Source: Alkalibacillus silvisoli | GTDB lineage: Bacteria > Bacillota > Bacilli > Bacillales > Alkalibacillaceae | Assembly: GCF_039521975.1 (NCBI RefSeq) | Contig: NZ_BAAACZ010000035.1 | Location: forward strand, 1 to 7,081 | Direction: 5' to 3' | DNA length: 7,081 bases | In this document: piece by piece, positions 1 to 5,400 of the stretch | Layout: every line of letters starts with the position of its first letter | Position numbering within the stretch: position 1 is the first letter of the stretch | The notes under the pieces: model-generated | The model's database searches: none | What the model was told of the DNA's origin: nothing | The model's input: only the letters and a program-made list of their open reading frames with translations | Position numbers and translations under genes: made by a program

Positions 1-88
1 CGCCAACGGCCGCCATCCAAAACCTCACTCTGAATTGTGTCTCTACCCCAACAAATATTGTAGAGCCTTTATTTTGAGTCAGTACCAT
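1..88 (-). CDS. Possible N-terminal fragment of an unidentified leftward gene, cut by the window edge
   Basis: An ATG at 88-86 on the minus strand opens 29 stop-free codons that run off the left edge, beginning MVLTQNKGSTIFVGVE and ending near RFWMAAVG. A weak AAGG lies about 9 nt upstream of the ATG. It starts just past the hydrolase terminator, so it would be a separate transcription unit reading the same way. I recognise no family. A short plus-strand frame (2-126) is also open, so this may be chance. Confidence 0.25.
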   Translation of the reverse strand, partial: MVLTQNKGSTIFVGVETQFRVRFWMAAVG

Positions 89-108
89 AACGTTATACCT
101 TATAAAAC

Positions 109-143
109 AAAAAAAGAGACTCCCTAATTATTGGAAGCCTCTT
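109..143 (-). terminator. Intrinsic terminator of the alpha/beta hydrolase gene
   Basis: Read on the minus strand, AAGAGGCTTCC (143-133) pairs with GGAGTCTCTT (123-114) across a 9-nt AT-rich loop, with one bulged T and one G-T pair. The stem runs directly into a T-run (115-109). It sits 10 nt past the hydrolase stop codon, which is where a terminator is expected. Confidence 0.85.
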
Positions 144-152
144 AAATATTTC

Positions 153-965
153 TTATGCAATTGTCGTGTTCACTAATTTCTCAGTTTGCTTACAGCTAAT
201 GTGCTGTTGAATAAAATTAATTGAAGCTTCATTAAAATCTTGAGCTTGGTCAATATTACAAACATGTCCACAATCAGAGATGACTTCTAAGGATGAATAT
301 GAATCCCTGTCAACTGCGTATTCAGCACCCTCTATAAAGACATGGTCCTCATCACCCATCAAAAACAACTTCGGGACTTTGTTTGACATATTAACAAAGG
401 TCTTGTGAAGGTTGTTAGACGTAACTAGTAACTCCGCCCACCTCACAAACTCTGATTGTCCTAACTTAGCCGCTTCTCGAACAAACATATTCCGCGACTT
501 CTTATGGTTTTTCTTCGGCATTAAAATACCCGCAAATAGTTTGTATAGGAACATATAAGGAACAATCGAACGCACTAAATAAGCTAGTTTAAACAGTATG
601 TCTGTCCAAAACTTCCACTTAATGACCGCACCTCCCATTGTCATCGAAGCAATTCTCTCAGGAGTCCTGCGGCACATCTCTGTCATCACCATTGTCCCTA
701 AAGAAATACCGACTAAATGGGCTTTCTTAATATTTAAATGATCCAATACTTCCATCACTTTTTTAGCGATGTTTTTACATGTGTACTTTATATCTATAGA
801 ATCACTATTTCCGTGACCTGGAAAATTAATAAACACACAATTAAAATACTTTTTAAATCTTTTAGCTTGCTTATAAAACAATGTATGGTTTCCACCAACT
901 CCATGCAAGAAAACAACCCATTCCTTGCTCGTATCATGCTGGTATAATTTGTAGTCTAATATCAT
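153..965 (-). CDS. Alpha/beta-fold hydrolase
   Basis: Predicted cytoplasmic serine hydrolase of the alpha/beta-hydrolase superfamily, 270 aa, a normal single-domain length; the substrate is unknown. Numbered from the ATG at 965, it has an oxyanion-hole HG motif (FLHGVGG) near residues 20-25, the nucleophile elbow GISLG with Ser88, an acid residue in the strand-end GDED motif (Asp205 or, more likely, Asp207), and the catalytic His234 in DCGHV. A stretch rich in aromatic, basic and hydrophobic residues (about 115-160) forms the lid region. It is not a clear membrane segment. I chose the ATG at 965 because GGTGGAG lies 4 nt before it; an in-frame TTG at 983 overlaps that site and is an unlikely start. 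The gene stands alone, with its own terminator downstream and another terminator upstream. The fold is secure; esterase, lipase and C-C hydrolase activities cannot be separated. Confidence 0.9.
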   Translation of the reverse strand: MILDYKLYQHDTSKEWVVFLHGVGGNHTLFYKQAKRFKKYFNCVFINFPGHGNSDSIDIKYTCKNIAKKVMEVLDHLNIKKAHLVGISLGTMVMTEMCRRTPERIASMTMGGAVIKWKFWTDILFKLAYLVRSIVPYMFLYKLFAGILMPKKNHKKSRNMFVREAAKLGQSEFVRWAELLVTSNNLHKTFVNMSNKVPKLFLMGDEDHVFIEGAEYAVDRDSYSSLEVISDCGHVCNIDQAQDFNEASINFIQQHISCKQTEKLVNTTIA

Positions 966-983
966 AAGTCTCCACCCCAACAA

Positions 984-1066
984 CCAAACCTTTTAGAAAA
1001 ACTTAGTTTGTCCCCAATTCTTATGCTAAAACACTCCATGATTGAGACAAAATAAAAATAGTCCAT
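984..1066 (-). promoter_or_regulatory. Upstream region of the hydrolase gene, promoter only weakly visible
   Basis: This AT-rich stretch lies between the upstream terminator and the hydrolase ribosome binding site, so the hydrolase promoter should be here. The best minus-strand pair I see is TTGTCT, 16 nt, TAGCAT. It is a poor match to the vegetative consensus. No operator or riboswitch is evident. Confidence 0.25.
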
Positions 1067-1128
1067 AAAAAATGTAACACATTCCAACCGATCTGTCACC
1101 TTTCGACAGGTGGACATTGTGTGACATT
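1067..1128 (-). terminator. Long two-part hairpin with T-run, leftward intrinsic terminator
   Basis: On the minus strand, AATGTCACACA (1128-1118) pairs with TGTGTTACATT (1081-1071), 10 of 11 positions. The second arm runs into six T residues (1072-1067). Inside is a second stem, TGTCCACCT (1116-1108) with AGGTGACA (1101-1094), with one bulged base and a 6-nt loop. The plus strand has no T-run after the hairpin, so it acts leftward. No gene ends next to it. It most likely stops the GrpB operon transcript after the GC-rich element, insulating the hydrolase gene. The role is inference; the pairing is seen directly. Confidence 0.6.
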
Positions 1129-1168
1129 AAGACTACTAGAAGGTCTGAAAATTGTCTCTTTTAATCAC

Positions 1169-1586
1169 GCTCTGTTAAAGTCCGTTGTTGTTTTGTGATT
1201 CACTCTCGGTGGACGCTTTCACCCGCAGGGCACAAGTGCAACATCTGCTCAAACTTCCCTACCGGTCATTTGTCGCAGTGTCTTCTTTGCCGGGGCACGG
1301 CTCAGAGCCAAACAGCTTCATCGATTAAACATCTTAGTGTTTTGCACCGAGGAAGCCTACTTCGGAGCGTTACTAGCCAGACACAGGTGCATCACTCGGC
1401 AGGAAAACACTGCCTGTTGGGTCTCAGGGACTCGTGCTATTCCTGTGACGACCCGGACGGTCTAATGTCGACGTTGGCCACAGGACGCGGCCGAACTTAG
1501 TCGACCAGGAGTCGCCACCTTCGCTCATCACAATACAACAACTTAGAGCAACCTTTTAAATAATCAACACTAAGCTTTAACAGAGC
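1169..1586 (-). repeat. GC-rich inverted-repeat-bounded element, expanded copy of a Bacillaceae interspersed repeat
   Basis: The outer arms GCTCTGTTAAAG (1169-1180) and CTTTAACAGAGC (1575-1586) are perfect inverted repeats. The inner arms, GTTGTTGTTTTGTGAT (1184-1199) and ATCACAATACAACAAC (1527-1542), match at 15 of 16 positions. Just inside, GGTGG and CCACC can extend the pairing. The core is about 55% GC by hand count. Read on the minus strand it carries modules I remember from GC-rich repeats scattered in Bacillaceae genomes: GGTGGCGACTCCTG, AGCACGAGTCCCTGAGACCC, GGCTCTGAGCCGTGCCC and GCGTCCACCGAGAGTG. Remembered copies are much shorter; here unfamiliar segments separate the modules. Local hairpins include GGCTCAGAGCC (1299-1309) and GGCAG/CTGCC (1398-1414). 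It begins 6 nt past the GrpB stop and encodes no convincing protein. It could be a non-autonomous mobile repeat, a structured RNA, or both. Confidence 0.6.
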
Positions 1587-1592
1587 CTTTAA

Positions 1593-2114
1593 TTAAAGTC
1601 TTTCTTTTTGATACCATGCTAGAGCTCGTTGTTCTATTTGTTGCACCATACTCTCTTTACCCTTGACATACGCCTTGGAATCATATGGATATTCTTGAGA
1701 CAACTGCTCCTTCAATTCACCATATTGTATTCTTATATCAGCACACGCCCTTAAATAATCCCTAAATACAAGGTGTCTGTGAATATGGAAACTACCAGCT
1801 TCAAATATATGAACATGGTGCGAGCGCTTGTCACCACCTTTTTGAAAATAACGCCTACCAGCAATACCATTCTCACCTTTAGGATCATATCCAATGGCTC
1901 TCATTTCTTTATTATACTGATCAACTGATTCAGTATCATTTACACCAATAAGTATATCAATAGTCGGCTTAGCTCTTAACCCAGGTACAGAGGTACTACC
2001 TATGTGATGTATCTCCCTACACTCTTCACCAAGAAGTGACTTCAACATTTCAGCTTCTTTTTGGTACTTTAATGGCCAATTTTTTTGATAGGGGATGATT
2101 TCAATTTTTCTCAT
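1593..2114 (-). CDS. GrpB family protein (nucleotidyltransferase-like)
   Basis: Member of the GrpB/UPF0157 family, which belongs to the nucleotidyltransferase superfamily; the substrate is not established. At 173 aa it is full length. The family signature is clear: HHIGSTSVPGLRAKPTIDI at residues 36-54, with the Gly-Ser pair (39-40) of the nucleotidyltransferase fold and Asp53. It is followed by RRYF (87-90), the His-rich RSHHVHIF (97-104) and RHLVFRDYLR (113-122). The ATG at 2114 overlaps the stop of the upstream kinase-fusion gene as ATGA, and GAGGTG sits about 6 nt before it, so the two are very likely translationally coupled. It is the last gene of the operon, and no terminator lies directly behind it. 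Some GrpB domains are fused to dephospho-CoA kinase in other bacteria; this one is not fused. Family assignment is firm, activity unknown. Confidence 0.93.
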   Translation of the reverse strand: MRKIEIIPYQKNWPLKYQKEAEMLKSLLGEECREIHHIGSTSVPGLRAKPTIDILIGVNDTESVDQYNKEMRAIGYDPKGENGIAGRRYFQKGGDKRSHHVHIFEAGSFHIHRHLVFRDYLRACADIRIQYGELKEQLSQEYPYDSKAYVKGKESMVQQIEQRALAWYQKERL

Positions 2115-3412
2115 TCGTTCACCTCATCAATTGTACTTAACCATTGATTGACATAATCGTCTATGATTTGCTTTTGATCCCAGTTGTCACGTAAGTGTGG
2201 AAAGATGAATTGTTGATATACCGTTAAGTAATATAATGGAGCAATCCTTTTTACTAAGTTAAACTCATACCTTAAATTCTCTAACGTATCAAAATCATTC
2301 CACTCACTTAAGTATTCTTCTAGTAAGCATTCACCTATATTTGAAGAAAAAGTTTCTTCAAGTTCATCAACGATTACTGTTGCACTCAAAAACGGGTGTG
2401 ATATGGTACAATCTGACCAATCATATATAATCGGTTGGTCACCTTGAACTATTATGTTTCCACCAAAGTAATCACCGTGTTCAAGTGCATATGGAATTTT
2501 AGAGGTTTCTAATTCATTACAAAATTTATAGACTGTACTAAGTGTGGAAATGAGATTTGAATATGTATTATTAGAAAAGTTCCCCACTTCCTTTAACTCA
2601 CCTAAAGATACTTCTAAAAGTCCTTGAGTTGTCTGAGATACAGAATAAGTTGGGCACCCCATTTTCCTTAACTCACTTATTTGATTAATTGATTGCTTTT
2701 GAATAGCAGCTAAATTAGTAAGCGCGTCTCTCCAATGATTAATGTCGTTAGAATAACCGAGCAATCCCCCTTTAAGCTCCTCCATAATATATTCATTATT
2801 GTCTGGATTAACATAAATGACTGTAGGAACCAAACCTTGGTGGTATTTATTTAGGTAGTCACTAACCAGCGGCTCGTGACTAAAAACATCAGGAACTGCT
2901 TTAAAATAATAATCACCTGCACCAATAAATAATTTAAACAGCGAAGAACGTTCCCAACTTCTAATCTGTTTAAATTCTACATTTGTACTTCCAACCACAT
3001 TTTTTACACGCTTTTCGAAATTATGGCGCCACTCCCCTTTAAACCAAGGTTGATCATACTGATTACTTCTATTAACCCAATTAGACAGGATCTTATAATC
3101 TTCTTCACCTATTCCTTCTAAGCTATAAACATCTTGTATATCAATCCACTTAACTTCTAATTCGTCAGTCGATCGATTTAAAATATCCACTTCGAAGACA
3201 CGTGTCGTATCTGTAACAGCAAAACATTTTAGAACATGAGAATACAAATTGAAACTTTCACTGAAATAACTATTAATATGTTCAGTTAAAGCTATATGTT
3301 TGGAAGAGAAACATGATTTGGGAAGATGCCACTCATTATTCTCATTTATTAACATCAATTTTTGATCGATCGAAGAAGTAACGATGAACTTATGAAGTAT
3401 AGAACTACACAT
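2111..3412 (-). CDS. Degenerate Nudix-like domain fused to aminoglycoside-phosphotransferase-type kinase domain
   Basis: Predicted soluble two-domain protein, 433 aa from the ATG at 3412. Residues about 1-115 resemble a Nudix fold (ILHKFIVTSS, then KLMLINENNEWHLP), but the Nudix box with its REXXEE glutamates is missing, so this half probably does not hydrolyse. Residues about 125-425 form a phosphotransferase domain of the APH/choline kinase superfamily. Seen here are a candidate nucleotide-binding Lys171 in YYFKAVP, a hinge-like IMEEL (about 209-213), the catalytic loop HGDYFGGN (312-319, Asp314 as base, Asn319 as metal ligand) and the DW pair (331-332) in place of DFG. I chose 3412 because GAAAGGG lies 9 nt upstream; an ATG at 3454, 2 nt after the preceding stop, lacks a ribosome binding site but would add 14 residues. 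The stop overlaps the GrpB start by 4 nt. The substrate is unknown; aminoglycosides should not be assumed. Confidence 0.82.
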   Translation of the reverse strand: MCSSILHKFIVTSSIDQKLMLINENNEWHLPKSCFSSKHIALTEHINSYFSESFNLYSHVLKCFAVTDTTRVFEVDILNRSTDELEVKWIDIQDVYSLEGIGEEDYKILSNWVNRSNQYDQPWFKGEWRHNFEKRVKNVVGSTNVEFKQIRSWERSSLFKLFIGAGDYYFKAVPDVFSHEPLVSDYLNKYHQGLVPTVIYVNPDNNEYIMEELKGGLLGYSNDINHWRDALTNLAAIQKQSINQISELRKMGCPTYSVSQTTQGLLEVSLGELKEVGNFSNNTYSNLISTLSTVYKFCNELETSKIPYALEHGDYFGGNIIVQGDQPIIYDWSDCTISHPFLSATVIVDELEETFSSNIGECLLEEYLSEWNDFDTLENLRYEFNLVKRIAPLYYLTVYQQFIFPHLRDNWDQKQIIDDYVNQWLSTIDEVNE

Positions 3413-3456
3413 ATTAATTAACCCTTTCATACAAATTAAAACCACTGTCTTCATGA

Positions 3457-3720
3457 TCAAAAACCAGTGAAAAATGCACCTACAACTAATCCAATAACCA
3501 TTAAAATTAAAGTCGCCTTCGCAAAGTTCTTGAGATTCAAATTAAAATCGCCAAAAGCCATAACTAAACAGGCTATTAAATTTAAAAATGGAATAGCTAT
3601 TAAAATTAATACAACAATCCAAGTGACAATCGATACCTCCTGACTGCCCGGAGTCAGTTTATAGCTATAATCATTTGTTTGTTGGTAATTAGGATGACTT
3701 TCTATATAATTATGATCCAT
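3457..3720 (-). CDS. Small two-helix membrane protein, unidentified
   Basis: An 87-aa protein of no family I recognise. The first 29 residues are polar and rich in Tyr, Asn and His (MDHNYIESHPNYQQ), with no signal peptide. Two hydrophobic segments follow, about 30-56 and 68-85, joined by a short polar loop (GDFNLNLKN). The topology is probably a helical hairpin in the cytoplasmic membrane with a soluble N-terminal tail. I chose the ATG at 3720 because AAGGTGA lies 8 nt before it; the ATG at 3729 and GTG at 3732 overlap that site. It lies 15 nt after FosB and 44 nt before the kinase-fusion gene, within the operon. A role as a membrane partner of a neighbour is only a guess. Confidence 0.75.
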   Translation of the reverse strand: MDHNYIESHPNYQQTNDYSYKLTPGSQEVSIVTWIVVLILIAIPFLNLIACLVMAFGDFNLNLKNFAKATLILMVIGLVVGAFFTGF

Positions 3721-3735
3721 ACCGCTCATCACCTT

Positions 3736-4158
3736 TTAATCAAAGAAGTCCATATGCTTCTTTTCCTGCTTATAATAATTCAATCGATCTTCCAGCGTAC
3801 CTGTATGGAATTCAAATTTATGACCATCAGGGTCGGTGAAATATATCGACTTCATATCTTGTTCGTCACGCGGGCGCCCTGATAGAATATTCACTCCTAG
3901 ATCTTTTAACTTAGCGTACACTTGCTCATACTCCTCTTCATCAATCGTAAAAGCAATATGTGTATAAGATTGTTTAATTTCATTACGCGGAATATCTTTT
4001 TCCACATTAAGAGCAAGCCACAAACCATTCAAATCGAAATAAGCCGTATTATCACCTTTTACTAATATCTTAGCTTCAAAAACCTTCTGATAAAAATCGA
4101 TCGCTTGGTCTAAATCCGAAACAGAAAACAATAAATGATTAATCCCTTTTACTGACAT
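3736..4158 (-). CDS. fosB: Metallothiol transferase FosB (fosfomycin resistance)
   Basis: FosB adds a thiol, bacillithiol in Bacillaceae, to the epoxide of fosfomycin in a divalent-metal-dependent reaction in the cytoplasm and so inactivates the drug. At 140 aa it has family length and is close throughout to Bacillus subtilis FosB as I remember it: KGINHLLFSVSDLDQAIDFY at the N-terminus, SYTHIAFTI (64-72), SIYFTDPDGHKFEFHTGTL (104-122) and a C-terminal YYKQEKKHM. The three metal ligands of this glyoxalase-fold family are present as His8, His67 and Glu116. The ATG at 4158 follows GAGGTG by 5 nt. It lies 28 nt behind the VOC gene and 15 nt ahead of the small membrane protein gene. No drug-responsive element is seen directly upstream, so it is probably expressed with the operon. 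Other thiol or epoxide substrates are possible. Confidence 0.95.
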   Translation of the reverse strand: MSVKGINHLLFSVSDLDQAIDFYQKVFEAKILVKGDNTAYFDLNGLWLALNVEKDIPRNEIKQSYTHIAFTIDEEEYEQVYAKLKDLGVNILSGRPRDEQDMKSIYFTDPDGHKFEFHTGTLEDRLNYYKQEKKHMDFFD

Positions 4159-4186
4159 ACCTTCACCTCAATGAAATCAACCAGAT

Positions 4187-4585
4187 TTAATTTGGCGCTA
4201 CTAATTCCACCTTTATTCGGTCTGGGTCTTCGAAATAAACAGCATAATAATCTTCCCCACCTGCATACGGGTGGCGATCTGAATAAAGAATGGGTATTTT
4301 TTTATCCTTTAATTTGCGTGTCATTTCATCAACATGATCACGTGAAGATGCATGAAACGCTATATGATTCAAGCCTACTCGACACCTATGATAAGGTACG
4401 TCAAGGAACCGCTCCTCTACTTGGACAAAAACGATATATGTATGGTCAATTTTAAAACTATGTCCACCATCCCATTTTTGAAAAGAAGAATACCCTAATT
4501 CACCCAGAAGCCATCCCCAAAATTCTGTAGATTTTCTTAAGTCTGATACGTAAATTTCTATATGATGTAGTAACCCTTTATGCAT
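4187..4585 (-). CDS. VOC family protein (glyoxalase/bleomycin-resistance fold)
   Basis: A 132-aa single-domain member of the vicinal oxygen chelate superfamily with two beta-alpha-beta-beta-beta modules. The first opens with LLHHIEIYVSDLRKSTEFW (5-23) and the second with RVGLNHIAFHASSRDHVDEM (69-88). It closes with the typical AVYFEDPDRIKVELVAPN (115-132). Potential metal ligands at the usual positions are His8, His74 and Glu127, so a metal-dependent enzyme is likely; the reaction cannot be read from sequence. I chose the ATG at 4585 because GGGGGAT lies 5 nt upstream; the in-frame TTG at 4612 would overlap the preceding gene and lacks a site. It sits between the Nudix gene (19-nt gap) and fosB (28-nt gap). 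It shares the fold with FosB but is clearly divergent from it, so it is not a recent duplicate. Confidence 0.88.
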   Translation of the reverse strand: MHKGLLHHIEIYVSDLRKSTEFWGWLLGELGYSSFQKWDGGHSFKIDHTYIVFVQVEERFLDVPYHRCRVGLNHIAFHASSRDHVDEMTRKLKDKKIPILYSDRHPYAGGEDYYAVYFEDPDRIKVELVAPN

Positions 4586-4604
4586 ACGAGATCCCCCACG
4601 ATCA

Positions 4605-5222
4605 TTAATCAAAGTAAACCGGTTGTTTTGGGTTCTGTAAATGCTGAAATGCTATATTAATTTGTGACTCTGTGTTTCTTGCAACCGATAATGGTGGTAA
4701 TTCATCTTCACCAAAAAACTCAACAGCACTTGTCTCAATTCCTTCTTGAGCTTGCCCGCCAATGATTTCACACAAAATAAACATTTTATAAACATGGTAA
4801 GGAGATGGTGGATGGTCATGTTTCGCCTTATCAAATACACTAATTAACTTAGATACTTCAACATCATAACCCGCTTCTTCTTTTACCTCATTTACGGCCA
4901 CTTCACCTGGAGACAAGCCTATATCTCCCCACCCTCCTGGTAATGCCCACTTGCCATCACCATTCTCCTTAACCATTAAAATTTTATTATCTTTAAAAAC
5001 AACAGCCCTAATATCTACTTTAGGCGTAGCATAGCCGGTTTCATTTGCGAATAAATCTTTAATGACTGTTTGCTCGATCTCAGTATGCTGCGCTAAAATA
5101 TCTGAGCTTATTTCTCTAATCATCTCGAACCTTTCTATGTCATAAATATCTTTTGAATAAGTTAACCCTGCCTGTGCTATAGACTGAAGTTGCTTGGCCC
5201 ATTCTAACCATTTAGGTTCCAT
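4605..5222 (-). CDS. Nudix hydrolase with N-terminal helical domain
   Basis: Predicted cytoplasmic hydrolase of nucleoside diphosphates linked to another group, 205 aa. Residues 1-60 form the helical N-terminal domain of this subfamily (MEPKWLEWAKQLQSIAQAGL, then DIERFEMIREIS). Residues about 65-200 are the Nudix domain: VDIRAVVFKDNKILMVKE (69-86), KWALPGGWGDIG (91-102) and NEVKEEAGYDV (111-121). The box deviates from GX5EX7REUXEEXGU: Leu103 stands for the first Glu and Asn111 for the Arg, while Glu112, Glu115 and Glu116 that bind metal are kept. As I recall, this pattern (GGW.D..LSP.EVAV) is normal for this subfamily, so it is not decay. Later HDHPPSPYHVYKMF (135-148) is also typical. I chose the ATG at 5222, which follows GGTGGTGA; the reading frame continues upstream without such a site. 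First gene of the operon. ADP-ribose or a related compound is a plausible substrate, unproven. Confidence 0.9.
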   Translation of the reverse strand: MEPKWLEWAKQLQSIAQAGLTYSKDIYDIERFEMIREISSDILAQHTEIEQTVIKDLFANETGYATPKVDIRAVVFKDNKILMVKENGDGKWALPGGWGDIGLSPGEVAVNEVKEEAGYDVEVSKLISVFDKAKHDHPPSPYHVYKMFILCEIIGGQAQEGIETSAVEFFGEDELPPLSVARNTESQINIAFQHLQNPKQPVYFD

Positions 5223-5299
5223 ATGTTCACCACCAAAATTAAATATATTTAAATAAATAACATTCATTTCTTGAATAGTTAATATTTCTATTTCTGACC

Positions 5300-5317
5300 T
5301 GATTAAACCTTTAATCA
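5300..5317. promoter_or_regulatory. Inverted repeat in the leader of the leftward operon
   Basis: TGATTAAA and TTTAATCA flank a CC spacer, an 8-bp perfect inverted repeat about 78 nt before the Nudix start. It lies downstream of the best -10 candidate for the operon, where a bound repressor could block transcription. It is AT-rich and could be chance. No T-run follows on either strand, so it is not a terminator. Confidence 0.3.
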
Positions 5318-5324
5318 ATAAAGT

Positions 5325-5358
5325 CTTATATTAGTATGTTACCATTAATCCATGGTAA
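5325..5358 (-). promoter_or_regulatory. Candidate promoter of the six-gene operon with overlapping inverted repeat
   Basis: On the minus strand the sequences TAATAT (5333-5328) and TATAAG (5330-5325) are possible -10 elements. The -35 region would fall at about 5348-5356, where no good TTGACA match exists. That region overlaps the right half of a 7-bp inverted repeat, TTACCAT (5339-5345) and ATGGTAA (5352-5358) with a 6-nt spacer. A weak -35 under an inverted repeat suits a regulated promoter, but this is inference. Confidence 0.35.
5339..5358. promoter_or_regulatory. Operator-like inverted repeat between the divergent transcription units
   Basis: TTACCAT and ATGGTAA form a perfect 7-bp inverted repeat around a 6-nt spacer, sized for a dimeric helix-turn-helix regulator. 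It lies between the starts of the leftward operon and the rightward DUF2332 gene, near the -35 regions expected for both, so one regulator could control both. I cannot tie it to a known regulator family, and none is encoded nearby. Confidence 0.4.
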
Positions 5359-5379
5359 GTTATGGAATTATAGCTTCAT

Positions 5380-5394
5380 TATACATTGGGGGAA
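5380..5394 (+). promoter_or_regulatory. Candidate -10 element and ribosome binding site of the DUF2332 gene
   Basis: TATACA (5380-5385) is the best -10 candidate. The hexamer 17 nt upstream matches the -35 consensus poorly. GGGGGAA (5388-5394), 6 nt before the ATG at 5401, is a strong ribosome binding site and fixes the start. If this -10 is used, the untranslated leader is very short. Confidence 0.4.
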
Positions 5395-5400
5395 TGATTC

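Noticed and set aside
738..947. Plus-strand 69-codon frame
   Set aside because: Antisense to the alpha/beta hydrolase, whose motifs prove the other strand is coding.
1195..1500. Plus-strand 101-codon open frame starting with GTG
   Set aside because: It lies wholly inside the GC-rich repeat element, where stops are rare because of composition. There is no ribosome binding site, and the predicted peptide is rich in Cys, His and Ser without any domain.
1184..1542. Group II intron or integron attC site in the GC-rich region
   Set aside because: I see no domain V-like sequence, no reverse transcriptase and no paired R and L boxes. The repeat-element interpretation fits the modules better.
1159..1593. 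TTTAAT at 1160-1165 and 1588-1593 as a target-site duplication of the GC-rich element
   Set aside because: The copies sit at unequal distances (3 nt and 1 nt) from the outer arms and are short AT-rich words expected by chance.
3679..3882. Plus-strand 67-codon frame
   Set aside because: Antisense to the FosB and small membrane protein genes, with no motif.
4171..4455. Plus-strand 94-codon frame
   Set aside because: Antisense to the VOC gene; no ribosome binding site or recognisable domain.
4652..4840. Minus-strand 62-codon frame
   Set aside because: It is an out-of-frame shadow within the Nudix gene, whose Nudix motifs are in the other frame.
4605..5318. Longer 237-aa form of the Nudix protein
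   Set aside because: The extra 32 residues are AT-rich filler in the leader with no ribosome binding site, and the subfamily starts at the MEPKW-type N-terminus.
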